Shown here: positions 34,030 to 42,559 of the stretch, one piece after another
Layout: each line of letters begins with the position of its first letter
Position numbering within the stretch: the first letter of the stretch is position 1
NCBI GenBank assembly: GCA_910585995.1
Contig: CAJUGG010000012.1
Coordinates: forward strand, 1 to 64,000
Length of the DNA stretch: 64,000 nt
Direction of reading: 5' to 3'
Source of the DNA: an uncultured Lachnospiraceae bacterium
GTDB taxonomy: Bacteria > Bacillota > Clostridia > Lachnospirales > Lachnospiraceae
Translations under genes and position numbers: made by a program
Notes under the pieces: model-generated
Told to the model about the DNA's origin: nothing
The model's database searches: none
Seen by the model: only the letters and a program-made list of their open reading frames with translations

Positions 34030-35954
34030 TGGCGATAGATATTGAGACTTATTCGGATGTTTCCCTGCCGGACTGCGGGGTACACCGCTATGCATCGTCC
34101 CCGCAGTTTGAAATCCTGCTGTTTGCGTACAGCATCGATGACGGGGAGATTGCGGTGGTTGACCTTGCTTCCGGGGAAGGGATGCCGGAGGAGGTCATGG
34201 AATACTTGAAGGATGACACGGTCATAAAGACGGCGTTCAATGCTGCCTTTGAACGTACCTGCATCAACCGCTTTTTCCATCTGGACCTGCAGCCGGAGAG
34301 CTGGCGGTGTACCGCTGTTCAGGTATCCATGCTCTCTCTTCCGCTGTCGTTGGAGGGCGTGGGGGAAGCACTGAAGCTGGATAGGAAGAAAATGACGGAA
34401 GGGAAGGAACTGATCCGCTATTTCTGCGTCCCCTGCAAGCCGACCAAGAGCAACGGCGGCAGGGTAAGAAATCTGCCCATCCACGCTCCGGAGAAGTGGG
34501 AACTGTTCAAAACCTACTGCATCCGGGACGTGGCGGTGGAGATGCAGATCAGGAAAAAGCTGCAGAAGTTCCCAATTCCCGATAAGGAGCAGGAGCTTTA
34601 TTGCATGGATCAGCGCATCAATGACCGGGGTCTTTTGGTAGACCGGGAGCTGATCACCCATGCGGTTGCCTGTGACCTTTTATATAAGGAAGCGGCTTCC
34701 AAGAGGGCGTATGAGCTGTCGGGACTTGAAAATCCCAACAGCGTATCACAGCTTAAGGCGTGGCTTCAGGAGAAAGGGATCGAGGCGGATTCCCTTGCCA
34801 AAGCTGCGGTGGAGGAGCTGGTGGCAAACAGCGAGGGAGAAGTGTCGGAAATGATGAAGCTGCGCCTTGCCATGTCCAAGACCTCCGTCAAAAAGTATGA
34901 AGCAATGGAGCGTTCCGTCTGCCCGGACGGGAGGGTACACGGCCTCTTGCAGTTTTATGGGGCAAACCGGACAGGGAGATGGGCGGGGCGGCTCGTGCAG
35001 ATCCACAATCTCCCCCAAAACCATATGGAAGACTTGGAGCTTGCCCGTTCCATTGTGAAGGAAGGGCGGTATGACCTCATTGAATTATTATATGATTCCA
35101 CGCCGGAGGTGCTGTCGGAACTGATCCGTACCGCATTCGTGGCGAAGGAAGGCTGCCGATTTATCGTCAGTGATTTCTCCGCTATCGAAGCGCGGGTAAT
35201 GGGATACCTTGCCGGGGAGGGCTGGGTAATGGAGGAATTCCAGGGAGCTGGAAAAATCTATGAGCAGACGGCGGCAAAGATGTTCCACATCCCCATCGAG
35301 GAGATCACGAAAGGAAGTCCGTACCGTGCGAGGGGGAAGGTGGCATCGCTTGCTTGCCAGTACGGAGGCGCGGAAGGGGCGCTCATCAGCATGGGGGCTT
35401 TGAATTTCGTGGAAGAACCGGAACTGAAAGGTCTGGTGCAGTCTTGGCGGAGCGCCAACCCGCATATCGTGAATTTCTGGTATGAGGTTGATGGCGCGGT
35501 CAAGGCGGCGGTTAAGGAGCATAAGGCATCTGCAGTAGGAAAAATATCTGTATTTTATCAGTCCGGGATGCTGATGATCCGGCTCCCGTCCGGGAGGGTG
35601 CTTTCTTATGTGCGTCCTCGGATGACCGTAAACCGCTTCGGCTCGGAGAGTGTCTGCTATGAGGGCGTGGGGCTGAACAAAAAATGGAGCCGGGTGGAAT
35701 CTTACGGTGCGAAGTTCTGCGAGAACATCGTTCAGGCGATGGCAAGGGACCTGTTGGCGGAGGCGATGCTCCGGCTGGAAAAGGCGGGATTTTCCATCGT
35801 CTGCCATGTCCACGATGAAGTGGTGCTGGAGGTGCCGGACGGCGTTTCCAGCGTGGAAGAAGTGAATGAAATCATGTCGGTCTGCCCGTCATGGTGCGAG
35901 GGGCTTCCGCTGAAAGCGGCTGGGTTTGAAAGCCCGTTTTATAAAAAGGATTAG
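34017..35954 (+). CDS. Phage family A DNA polymerase
   Basis: A 645-residue polymerase with an N-terminal 3'-5' exonuclease domain (IDIETYSDVSLPDCG at 7-21; AFNAAFERTCI; RDVAVEMQI) and a family A polymerase domain. Motif A is DFSAIEARV near 386, motif B region RARGKVASLACQYGG, and motif C HVHDEVVLE near 598. No 5'-nuclease domain. GGAGG lies eight bases before the ATG. It probably replicates the phage genome with the helicases downstream. Confidence 0.93.
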   Translation: MAELMAIDIETYSDVSLPDCGVHRYASSPQFEILLFAYSIDDGEIAVVDLASGEGMPEEVMEYLKDDTVIKTAFNAAFERTCINRFFHLDLQPESWRCTAVQVSMLSLPLSLEGVGEALKLDRKKMTEGKELIRYFCVPCKPTKSNGGRVRNLPIHAPEKWELFKTYCIRDVAVEMQIRKKLQKFPIPDKEQELYCMDQRINDRGLLVDRELITHAVACDLLYKEAASKRAYELSGLENPNSVSQLKAWLQEKGIEADSLAKAAVEELVANSEGEVSEMMKLRLAMSKTSVKKYEAMERSVCPDGRVHGLLQFYGANRTGRWAGRLVQIHNLPQNHMEDLELARSIVKEGRYDLIELLYDSTPEVLSELIRTAFVAKEGCRFIVSDFSAIEARVMGYLAGEGWVMEEFQGAGKIYEQTAAKMFHIPIEEITKGSPYRARGKVASLACQYGGAEGALISMGALNFVEEPELKGLVQSWRSANPHIVNFWYEVDGAVKAAVKEHKASAVGKISVFYQSGMLMIRLPSGRVLSYVRPRMTVNRFGSESVCYEGVGLNKKWSRVESYGAKFCENIVQAMARDLLAEAMLRLEKAGFSIVCHVHDEVVLEVPDGVSSVEEVNEIMSVCPSWCEGLPLKAAGFESPFYKKD

Positions 35955-35968
35955 GGAAGGTGTTTATT

Positions 35969-36136
35969 TTGGTAGGGAGAAACCGGGAAGGGTATCCAGA
36001 TCCGACAGCCAGCATCGCTGTCGGCAGGGCGGTCCGTACAGAAAAGAAAAAGAAGAAGGAGGCGGTGAAGAATGTTCGTATCAGTCGGAAACTCAAGAAT
36101 GGACAAGAAATTCAACGGGCAGGAAATGTCCTATGA
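35969..36136 (+). CDS. Small basic phage protein overlapping the VapE gene
   Basis: A 55-residue frame from TTG (35969), with AAGG eight bases upstream. It starts MVGRNREGYPDPTASIAVG, a recurring start among short phage proteins, then a lysine-rich run. Its last 65 bases overlap the start of the VapE-type gene in another frame. Confidence 0.5.
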   Translation: MVGRNREGYPDPTASIAVGRAVRTEKKKKKEAVKNVRISRKLKNGQEIQRAGNVL

Positions 36137-38444
36137 GGATTTTGCGAAAAGGCTGTCGCAGACCACCTATACGGCAGAAACGATGGAGCAGTACCGGAAG
36201 ATGCCGAAGGGACAGCAGGATGATGTCAAGGATGTGGGCGGCTTTGTTTTGGGGAAGCTGAAGGGCGGCAGGAGGAAGAAGGACTGCGTCCTTTCCCGGT
36301 CTGCGGTTACGCTGGATATGGATTACGGGACGGAGGGCATCCTTGATGAGATCGAAATGTTTTTTGATATGAAGATGATTGCCTATTCCACCCATAAGCA
36401 CACGCCGGAGAAGCCGAGGCTCCGCCTTATCATTTTCCTTTCGAGGGAGGTTTCCCCGGACGAGTACGGCGCGGTAAGCCGGATGCTTGCAGATGATATC
36501 GGGATTGAATTATTTGATGATTCCACCTACGAGCCTTCCAGACTCATGTACTGGCCGAGTACCTCAAGTGATGGGGAATATGTGTTCCGGGAACTGGGCG
36601 GACACGTTGTAGAGCCGGATGAGGTGCTGGCGAGGTACAAGGACTGGCATGATGTTTCTTCATGGCCTGTGAGCAACAGGCAGGGTGCGGTGGTGCAGAG
36701 GGATATCAGGAAACAGGCTGATCCGCTTTCAAAGGAAGGGCTGATTGGGGCGTTCAACCGTACCTATAGTATTACAGAAGCGATTGAAAAATTCCTGCCG
36801 GATGTGTACCGGCCGTCAAGCGCCATTCATGGGAGATACGATTATATCCCTGCGGATTCGGCGGCGGGCGTGGTGATTTATGACGGGCTGTTCGCATACA
36901 GCCATCATGCCACTGATCCCTGCTGCGGGAAGCTGATGAATGCGTTTGATGTGGTACGGCTCCATAAATTCGGGGAGAAGGATGCCCGCGCTGCAGAGGG
37001 GACGGAGATTGGAAAACTCCCGTCTTTTAAGGCGATGCAGGAATTTGCCGCGCAGGACGAACAGGTAAAGGCAACGCTGGCAAGGGAACGGCAGGAACTG
37101 GCGATAGCAGAATTTTCAGAAGATGAGACGGACTGGCAGAGCCGCCTTGTGATTGACCGCCGGGGAAACATTAAAGACAGCCTGCAGAACATCGCGCTGA
37201 TCATCCGCAATGACGGGAACTTCAAAAATATCGTCTACAACGAATTCAAAGATACCATTGACGTCATTGGCGATCTTCCGTGGAAGCAGGTCAAGCCGGG
37301 ATGGAACGATTCTGACCTTGCCAACGCAAAGGTGTATTTTGAACGGGTGTATGGGATCTGGTCCCCGGCAAAATTCAAGGACGCTTTGCTTGCGGTGGTG
37401 TCTTCCGATAGGCTGTACCATCCCATTAAAGAATATTTTTCCGGCTTGGCGTGGGACGGGACGGAGCGTGTGGATACCCTGCTCATCGATTACTTCGGCG
37501 CGGAGGACACCCCATACACGAGGGCGGTCATCCGCAAGACGCTTGTCGCAGCGGTAGCCCGCATTTATGAGCCGGGAATAAAATTTGATTCCATCCTCGT
37601 GCTGAATGGTCCGCAGGGCATGGGGAAATCCACGTTTTTCGCACTCTTAGGGAAGCAGTGGTTTTCTGATTCCCTCTCCATTTCCGACATGAGGGATAAG
37701 ACCGCCGCCGAGAAGCTGCTTGGCAACTGGATACTGGAAATCTCCGAGATGAGTGGTATCCGCAAGACCGAGGTGGAGGTCGTGAAGTCTTTTGTCACAA
37801 GGCAGGATGACAAGTTCCGTCAGGCATACGGCGTGAACGTGGAATCTCATCCGAGAAAATGCGTCATTGTCGGCAGCACGAATTCGGAGGGCGGCTTCCT
37901 GCGTGATGTGACGGGCAACCGGAGATTCTGGCCGGTCCATGTGCCGGGAACGGGGAAGTTCCATCCGTGGGAGCTGGACTGCGTGGATCAGGTATGGGCA
38001 GAGGCGATCCATCTCTACAAAGAAGGCGAGGAGCTGTTCTTAAAGGGACGGGAAGCGGAGGAAGCCTATAAAATGCAGCAGGAAGCGATGGAGTCCGATG
38101 ACCGGGAGGGTATCGTGGCGGATTACCTTGACCGCCTCCTGCCGGATAACTGGAATGCGATGGACGTCTACCAGAGGAGGGCATTTTTGGGCGGCGGCGA
38201 ATTTGAAACCGAGGGGATCACGGGGACTGTCAGGCGGGAGCGCGTATGCTGCATGGAGATATGGGTGGAGTGCTTCGGCAAGGAGCGGCAGAACCTGCGG
38301 AAAACGGATTCCTATGAGATCGAGGGCATCATCAACAAGATCGGCGGCTGGAAAAAATATGACGCCAACAGCACGGGAAAGACGAAAGTTCCTTTATACG
38401 GAGTGCAGAAAACATTTGTAAGGGCAACTTCGGAAACCGTGTGA
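36072..38444 (+). CDS. VapE-family primase-helicase
   Basis: A 790-residue replication protein. The N-terminal part (residues 50-190, with TLDMDYG and PRLRLIIFLSR, then YEPSRLMYWPS) resembles the archaeo-eukaryotic primase-like domains of phage primases. The C-terminal part is a virulence-associated E SF3 helicase with Walker A GPQGMGKSTFF near 512, EISEMSG, and IVGSTNSEGGFLRDVTGNRR. VapE proteins are replication initiators of phages and phage satellites. An iteron-like cluster starts over its last codons. Confidence 0.9.
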   Translation: MFVSVGNSRMDKKFNGQEMSYEDFAKRLSQTTYTAETMEQYRKMPKGQQDDVKDVGGFVLGKLKGGRRKKDCVLSRSAVTLDMDYGTEGILDEIEMFFDMKMIAYSTHKHTPEKPRLRLIIFLSREVSPDEYGAVSRMLADDIGIELFDDSTYEPSRLMYWPSTSSDGEYVFRELGGHVVEPDEVLARYKDWHDVSSWPVSNRQGAVVQRDIRKQADPLSKEGLIGAFNRTYSITEAIEKFLPDVYRPSSAIHGRYDYIPADSAAGVVIYDGLFAYSHHATDPCCGKLMNAFDVVRLHKFGEKDARAAEGTEIGKLPSFKAMQEFAAQDEQVKATLARERQELAIAEFSEDETDWQSRLVIDRRGNIKDSLQNIALIIRNDGNFKNIVYNEFKDTIDVIGDLPWKQVKPGWNDSDLANAKVYFERVYGIWSPAKFKDALLAVVSSDRLYHPIKEYFSGLAWDGTERVDTLLIDYFGAEDTPYTRAVIRKTLVAAVARIYEPGIKFDSILVLNGPQGMGKSTFFALLGKQWFSDSLSISDMRDKTAAEKLLGNWILEISEMSGIRKTEVEVVKSFVTRQDDKFRQAYGVNVESHPRKCVIVGSTNSEGGFLRDVTGNRRFWPVHVPGTGKFHPWELDCVDQVWAEAIHLYKEGEELFLKGREAEEAYKMQQEAMESDDREGIVADYLDRLLPDNWNAMDVYQRRAFLGGGEFETEGITGTVRRERVCCMEIWVECFGKERQNLRKTDSYEIEGIINKIGGWKKYDANSTGKTKVPLYGVQKTFVRATSETV

Positions 38445-38650
38445 GCGGTTGCCGATGGTTTCCCAAACGGCAATGGGCAACGCTAGTGGGAAACCGTGCT
38501 GACACCTTGCAGAATAAGGGCTTTCGGGTTTCGGTTTCCCAATTTCCCATAAAACTAAGTTGAGATAAAAAAATAAAGATAAAAAGGCAATCGCAGGCGT
38601 ATATGCGCGTAAAGGATAAAACGCATTGGGCAACCGCAATCGGCAAAGGA
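38422..38650. repeat. Iteron-like repeat cluster, possible phage replication origin
   Basis: GGGCAAC plus GGAAACCGTG occurs at 38422-38441 and, with a longer spacer, at 38475-38497. An inverted copy (CGGTTGCC, then GGTTTCCC) lies between. Further CGGTTTCCC and GGGCAACC copies follow up to about 38640. It lies right behind the VapE-type helicase in the non-coding stretch 38445-38660. Confidence 0.45.
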
Positions 38651-38660
38651 GGAATAAGCC

Positions 38661-38942
38661 ATGTTAGAAAGTGTGATCGAGAGCCGTCTGAGGCAGGAAG
38701 CAAAGAAGCGCGGGGGCATGGCGCTGAAGTTCGTCTCTCCCGGTATGAATGGGGTGCCTGACCGCATCGTCCTGATGCCGGGAGGGAAGATGGCGTTTGT
38801 GGAACTGAAGGCTCCGGGGAAAGCGCCGAGGGCGCTGCAGGAAAAAAGGATCAGGCAGCTTCGGCGGCTGGGATTTTTGGTTTATGTGCTGGACGGCACA
38901 GAAAGGATTGGAGGGATTTTAGATGAAATACAAGGCGCATGA
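38661..38942 (+). CDS. VRR-NUC domain protein
   Basis: A 93-residue stand-alone VRR-NUC (PD-(D/E)XK) domain: ESRLRQEAKKRGGMALKF, then GVPDRIVLMPGGKMAFVELKA with D and E-x-K catalytic residues, and the RQLRRLGFLVYVLDG end. Such small phage nucleases process branched DNA. AGGAGG lies upstream. It overlaps the SNF2 helicase gene by 20 bases, a pairing common in Firmicutes phages. Confidence 0.9.
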   Translation: MLESVIESRLRQEAKKRGGMALKFVSPGMNGVPDRIVLMPGGKMAFVELKAPGKAPRALQEKRIRQLRRLGFLVYVLDGTERIGGILDEIQGA

Positions 38943-40296
38943 TTATCAGCAGTATGCAGCGGATTTTATACTGGAGCATCCGGTAAGCTGCCTGATACTG
39001 GATATGGGGCTTGGCAAGACGGTAGTTACGCTGAGCGCCCTGCATCTTTTACTGTTTGATTATTTTGAGGTCAGCCGGATTCTGGTTATTGCCCCGAAGC
39101 GGGTGGCGGAGAATACTTGGCCGGCGGAGATTACAAAGTGGGAGCATCTGGAGGGATTACAGTTTTCCGTGGTGATGGGGACGGCGAAGCAGAGACGGGA
39201 GGCTCTTGAGAAGAAAGCGGATATTTATATCATCGGGAGGGATAACGTAACGTGGCTCGTGGAGCAGTCCCTGTTTTCCTTTGACATGATTGTGATCGAT
39301 GAGCTGTCCAGCTTCAAATCCCCGAAAGCGCAGCGTTTTAAGTCGCTGAAGAAAGTAAGACCGATGGCGAAGCGGGCGGTGGGGCTTACCGGGACGCCGG
39401 GGAATCCGATGGATCTGTGGGCGGAGATTGGAATTCTTGACATGGGGCAGAGGCTTGGAAGGTATATCGGCGGATACCGTGACCGCTTCTTTGTACCGGA
39501 TAAGAGAAACCGGGAGATCATTTATTCTTATAAGCCGAGGGAGGGCGCGGAAGAAAAAATATATGAACTGATTTCCGATATCAGCATTTCCATGAAGGCG
39601 GTGGATCATCTGAAGATGCCGGAGCTGATCAGCAACCGGGTGGCGGTCAGAATGTCGGAAGAGGAAAAAGCGTTATATGAAAAAATGGAGCAGGATATGA
39701 TCCTGCAGTTCGGCGAGGGAAAAGACATCGATGCGGCCAACGCCGCTTCCTTAAGCAATAAACTGCAGCAGATGGCCAACGGCGCGGTGTATAACGAATC
39801 CGGCGAAGTGCAGTCCATCCATGACCGGAAGCTGGACGCACTGGAAGATTTGATTGAAGCCGCCAATGGCAGGCCGCTTCTCGTAGCGTATTGGTATAAG
39901 CATGACAGGGAGAGGATTTCCAAGCGGTTTCCGGTGCGGAGTATTGATACAAAGAAGGACATCGAGGACTGGAATGCCGGGAAGATACCCGTGGCGCTGA
40001 TTCATCCGGCGTCGGCAGGGCATGGGCTGAATCTGCAGGAGGGCGGGAACTGCATCGTGTGGTTTTCACAGATATGGTCACTGGAACTGTATCAGCAGTT
40101 AAATGCAAGGCTTTACAGACAGGGGCAGAAACAGACCGTAGTCCTCCAGCACTTGATCACGGAGGGGACGGTGGACGAGGACATCCTCCGAGCATTGGAG
40201 AAAAAGGATAATACGCAGGAGGCAATGATCGATGCGGTCAGGGCAAGGATTGGAGGGATGGCGGATGACAGCGGAAACGATGATGAAGGAATATAG
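38923..40296 (+). CDS. SNF2-type DEAD-like helicase
   Basis: A 457-residue SF2 ATPase. Motif I is DMGLGKTVVT near residue 27, motif II is IDELSSFK (DE-L variant of DEAH), motif III LTGTPGNP. The C-terminal helicase domain has HPASAGHGLNLQEGGNCIVWF and QLNARLYRQGQKQ (motifs V and VI). It probably remodels DNA together with the VRR-NUC protein before it. Phage replication-recombination module. Confidence 0.92.
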   Translation: MKYKAHDYQQYAADFILEHPVSCLILDMGLGKTVVTLSALHLLLFDYFEVSRILVIAPKRVAENTWPAEITKWEHLEGLQFSVVMGTAKQRREALEKKADIYIIGRDNVTWLVEQSLFSFDMIVIDELSSFKSPKAQRFKSLKKVRPMAKRAVGLTGTPGNPMDLWAEIGILDMGQRLGRYIGGYRDRFFVPDKRNREIIYSYKPREGAEEKIYELISDISISMKAVDHLKMPELISNRVAVRMSEEEKALYEKMEQDMILQFGEGKDIDAANAASLSNKLQQMANGAVYNESGEVQSIHDRKLDALEDLIEAANGRPLLVAYWYKHDRERISKRFPVRSIDTKKDIEDWNAGKIPVALIHPASAGHGLNLQEGGNCIVWFSQIWSLELYQQLNARLYRQGQKQTVVLQHLITEGTVDEDILRALEKKDNTQEAMIDAVRARIGGMADDSGNDDEGI

Positions 40297-40750
40297 GAGC
40301 CTGAAGCGGGAACTGTCCGTGACCGGGTTTCAGCTCCAGCGGTTTGAGGGGATCAGTGAACATGAGATGATCGAGTCCATGCTGTATTCCCACCACGAGG
40401 GAGAACGGGTGCAGACCAGCACGCTTTCTGATAAGACGGCGAGCATTGCGGTCAATTACAGGAACATCATGGAACGGGAAAATGACGGGTGGTATCAGTA
40501 TCTTTTCAACCGCTATCTGTATCTCTCGGAGGAGATTGATTTTTTTGAAAGAAGCGTGTCGGCGCTTTCCGGGCAGCTTCCGGGCGTGGTCATGGACTTG
40601 GTGGAAGGGGAGCTGACATGGGAGAACATAGCGGCGAAGTACCATGTCAGCACTGCCATGATTGCAAAGTATAAGAAAAAAGCGGCGGCGGAACTGGAAA
40701 AGATGTATGGATTCAGGGACAGGCAGGTGGAAGCCTATGTCTTGGGATAG
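40265..40750 (+). CDS. Sigma-70 region-4-like phage protein
   Basis: A 161-residue helical protein ending in a helix-turn-helix (LTWENIAAKYHVSTAMIAKYKKKAAAEL) like sigma region 4 or late phage activators (ArpU/RinA-like). The ATG at 40265 with GGAGGG upstream overlaps the helicase gene by 32 bases. Its position before the late genes fits a late transcription activator; inference. Confidence 0.7.
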   Translation: MTAETMMKEYRSLKRELSVTGFQLQRFEGISEHEMIESMLYSHHEGERVQTSTLSDKTASIAVNYRNIMERENDGWYQYLFNRYLYLSEEIDFFERSVSALSGQLPGVVMDLVEGELTWENIAAKYHVSTAMIAKYKKKAAAELEKMYGFRDRQVEAYVLG

Positions 40751-40763
40751 GAGGATGGAAGTT

Positions 40764-41129
40764 ATGTGTATGCGCGGAGACATATTTTTTGTAGATTTTG
40801 GAGAGCATGGCAATTCCCATAAGCAGAGCGGCGTCCGTCCGGCTGTTATCGTGAGCAATAACAGGAACAACCGAAATTCCCCGGTGGTGACGGTAGTCCC
40901 GCTGTCGGCAAGGGTGTGGAAAAAGAAATACCTGCCTACCCATGTGCAGATCCCTCTTAGCAAAAGCGAGGGGCTTGACAAGCCGAGCATGGCTCTGGCG
41001 GAGCAGGTGGAAACACTGGACAAAACCAAGCTGGGAGAAAAGATAGGGAAGATCACAGATTCCCTTCTGATGGATGCGATTACCGTGGCGCTGCAGATAC
41101 AGATCGGGGTTTATGCGGAATACAATTAG
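40764..41129 (+). CDS. MazF/PemK-family toxin
   Basis: A 121-residue MazF/PemK-fold protein: MRGDIFFVDFGEHGNSHKQS then GVRPAVIVSNNRNN, VVTVVPLSAR and LAEQVETLDKTKLGEKIGK. MazF proteins are sequence-specific RNases. AGGAGG lies nine bases before the ATG at 40764. No small antitoxin precedes it. The only candidate partner is the convergent gene on the other strand, whose C-terminus is an AbrB-type swapped hairpin, the fold of MazE antitoxins. Free-standing phage MazF-like proteins also exist. Confidence 0.85.
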   Translation: MCMRGDIFFVDFGEHGNSHKQSGVRPAVIVSNNRNNRNSPVVTVVPLSARVWKKKYLPTHVQIPLSKSEGLDKPSMALAEQVETLDKTKLGEKIGKITDSLLMDAITVALQIQIGVYAEYN

Positions 41130-41136
41130 GGGGCAG

Positions 41137-41697
41137 TCAGGGCTGGCTGTCCTTTTTCTGATAAATGATTTTTCCGTCATCGGTAACGGTAAGGTCGAGG
41201 ATATCCCCATCTTTTAAATTCAGTTTTTCTAATACCCATTTCGGAATGCAGATCTGTCCGCCACTGAAAAGGGTGGATGATTCTGTCCGCAGGGATTCTC
41301 TCGTGACGCCGGGTATCCTGCCTTTATCAAGATTGTAGTAAATGCATTCTTTGGAAAGTGGGATTCTGGCATACTTATCTTCGGCTTTCAAATGTTCTAT
41401 GATTCTTTCCGGGCTTAATTTCTGATTGAGGATCAGATCAGCGATATGGGCGGCAAGTTCAGGATTCGCATCCAATATGGCTTCCGGTCCTTTTTCTGCC
41501 TGCTTCAGTTGGTATTGTTCTTCTGAATATTCAGGATCATAGATACCGTTTACAGAGCCGCGTTCTATTTCCCGGTATATGGTGGAACGGTGGTATCCGA
41601 GTTTTGTGCCGATCTCTGCAATAGGATATCCTCCATCCAGCATTTCTTTCAGGCTGAGTTTCTGTTCAAAAGACAGGTGTTTGAATGTGCGTGCCAT
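41137..41697 (-). CDS. IS30-type HTH fused to an AbrB domain
   Basis: A 186-residue protein, the only minus-strand gene of the phage part. Residues 5-47 match the helix-turn-helix of IS30 transposases (LSFEQKLSLKEML, then IGTKLGYHRSTIYREIERG). Residues 90-125 match their second DNA-binding part (LSPERIIEHL, ECIYYNLDKGRIPG). Residues 145-180 are an AbrB/MazE swapped hairpin (GGQICIPKWVLEKLNLKDGD). The transposase DDE core is absent, so it is a regulator, not a transposase. GGAGGAG lies upstream of the ATG at 41697. It converges on the MazF-like gene with seven bases between stops. Confidence 0.85.
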   Translation of the reverse strand: MARTFKHLSFEQKLSLKEMLDGGYPIAEIGTKLGYHRSTIYREIERGSVNGIYDPEYSEEQYQLKQAEKGPEAILDANPELAAHIADLILNQKLSPERIIEHLKAEDKYARIPLSKECIYYNLDKGRIPGVTRESLRTESSTLFSGGQICIPKWVLEKLNLKDGDILDLTVTDDGKIIYQKKDSQP

Positions 41698-41724
41698 AGT
41701 ATCTCCTCCAAGTCTGCTACTGCC

Positions 41725-41730
41725 ATTATA
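41725..41730 (-). promoter_or_regulatory. Extended -10 promoter of the IS30-HTH/AbrB gene
   Basis: TGC-TATAAT on the minus strand, about 28 bases before the start codon, without a good -35. Confidence 0.5.
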
Positions 41731-41770
41731 GCATGGATTTGAAATTTCGTATCCCCCTTTAGCGGAAAAA

Positions 41771-41814
41771 TGGTTAGTCAAAGGTTAGTTAATGGTTAGT
41801 TAAGAGTTAGTTGT
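41771..41814. repeat. Four 11-bp direct repeats between divergent promoters
   Basis: TGGTTAGTCAA, AGGTTAGTTAA, TGGTTAGTTAA, GAGTTAGTTGT in exact 11-base steps, one helical turn each, so a protein would contact one DNA face. It lies between the minus-strand regulator promoter and the plus-strand late promoter. Confidence 0.85.
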
Positions 41815-41839
41815 TTTGCATGGGATTTCGTGGTACGAT
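41811..41839 (+). promoter_or_regulatory. Candidate late promoter
   Basis: TTGTTT at 41811-41816 and TGG-TACGAT (-10 at 41834-41839) with 17-base spacing. The start point would lie only about 12 bases before the terminator at 41859. Confidence 0.4.
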
Positions 41840-41858
41840 TAAGCTGGCAAAAATGGAT

Positions 41859-41881
41859 GGAGCAGGAATGCTCCTTTTTTT
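41859..41881 (+). terminator. Promoter-proximal terminator before HNH
   Basis: GGAGCA-GGAA-TGCTCC with a GNRA tetraloop and TTTTTTT. No gene ends just upstream on this strand, so it looks like an attenuator. Confidence 0.8.
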
Positions 41882-41946
41882 GTGCCTGTGGCAGCGGCTT
41901 TCCAATCCTTTCACGCTGCCATGCTACATAGAAGGGAGGTGGCAGG

Positions 41947-42300
41947 ATGCCGAGGAAACCAAAGAAACCGTGCAAGCATCCTGGCTGTCCGAAGCTGACG
42001 GACGGGAACTACTGCGAGGAGCATGATGCTCTGCACCGTGGGGAACGGGAGAGCGCGGGGAAGCGCGGCTACAATAAGAAGTGGCAGAAGGCGAGGGCGA
42101 GATACTTGAAGAAGCATCCGCTATGTGTGGAGTGCCTGAAAAATGGCAGAATTGTCACAGCAACGGTGGTGGATCATATCATGCCGCACCGTGGAAATCT
42201 GATTCTCTTTTGGGATGAGGAGAACTGGCAGAGTCTCTGCAAGCCGTGCCATGATAAGAAAACTTGGAACGAGGATGCCAATCCCGTGTACCATTTTTGA
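41947..42300 (+). CDS. Phage HNH endonuclease
   Basis: A 117-residue HNH nuclease. A zinc-binding start (CKHPGCPKLTDGNYCEEH) is followed by LCVECLKNGRIVTATVVDHI, then NWQSLCKPCHDKKTW, with the metal-binding C, H, N and H residues in place. HNH enzymes of this type accompany terminase and are needed for cos cleavage in HK97-like phages. Here about 5 kb of methyltransferase and accessory genes separate it from terS. GGGAGGTGG lies upstream. Confidence 0.92.
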   Translation: MPRKPKKPCKHPGCPKLTDGNYCEEHDALHRGERESAGKRGYNKKWQKARARYLKKHPLCVECLKNGRIVTATVVDHIMPHRGNLILFWDEENWQSLCKPCHDKKTWNEDANPVYHF

Positions 42301-42302
42301 CG

Positions 42303-42400
42303 AGGGGTGGGGGATTCGAAATCTCTGCATGGCATCCTACGGAAGACCGGCGCCCCCTCAAACGTGAATTTTCGCAGAATTAAACAGGGGGGATAGGGAA
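42303..42400. other. Candidate cos region
   Basis: A G-rich tract (GGGGTGGGGGATTCGAAATC) is followed by ACCGGCGCCCCCTCAAACG and an AT-rich flank, directly behind HNH. Similar GGCGCCCC boxes lie at this place in cos-type Firmicutes phages. No repeats or genes are visible in it. Confidence 0.35.
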
Positions 42401-42490
42401 GGCAGTCAGATATTTTCGCAAAATGGTCATATTACATGGCGGGAACGTAGATTTTCTTTTGCCATTTTATAAGGAAAACGTGGATTTTAG

Positions 42491-42534
42491 AGGTCAAAAA
42501 GCAGTGTAAAAATGCTGTTTTTTGGCCTTTTATT
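42491..42534 (+). terminator. Terminator between HNH and the next gene
   Basis: GGTCAAAAA-GCA pairs with TGC-TTTTTTGGCC (one bulge), then TTTTATT. Confidence 0.6.
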
Positions 42535-42559
42535 GTGCCGGAAAGGAAGTGGGGAGCGG

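Noticed and set aside
35926..36261. Plus-strand open frame of 111 codons between polymerase and VapE genes
   Set aside because: The composition is shadow-like (arginine-rich, out of frame with VapE), and the small frame at 35969 has the better start signal.
41137..41697. IS30 insertion sequence
   Set aside because: Only the DNA-binding parts are present. There is no catalytic core and no terminal inverted repeats, and an AbrB domain replaces the rest.
41811..42026. Plus-strand 71-codon frame before HNH
   Set aside because: It runs across a terminator hairpin and into the HNH gene without a ribosome site.
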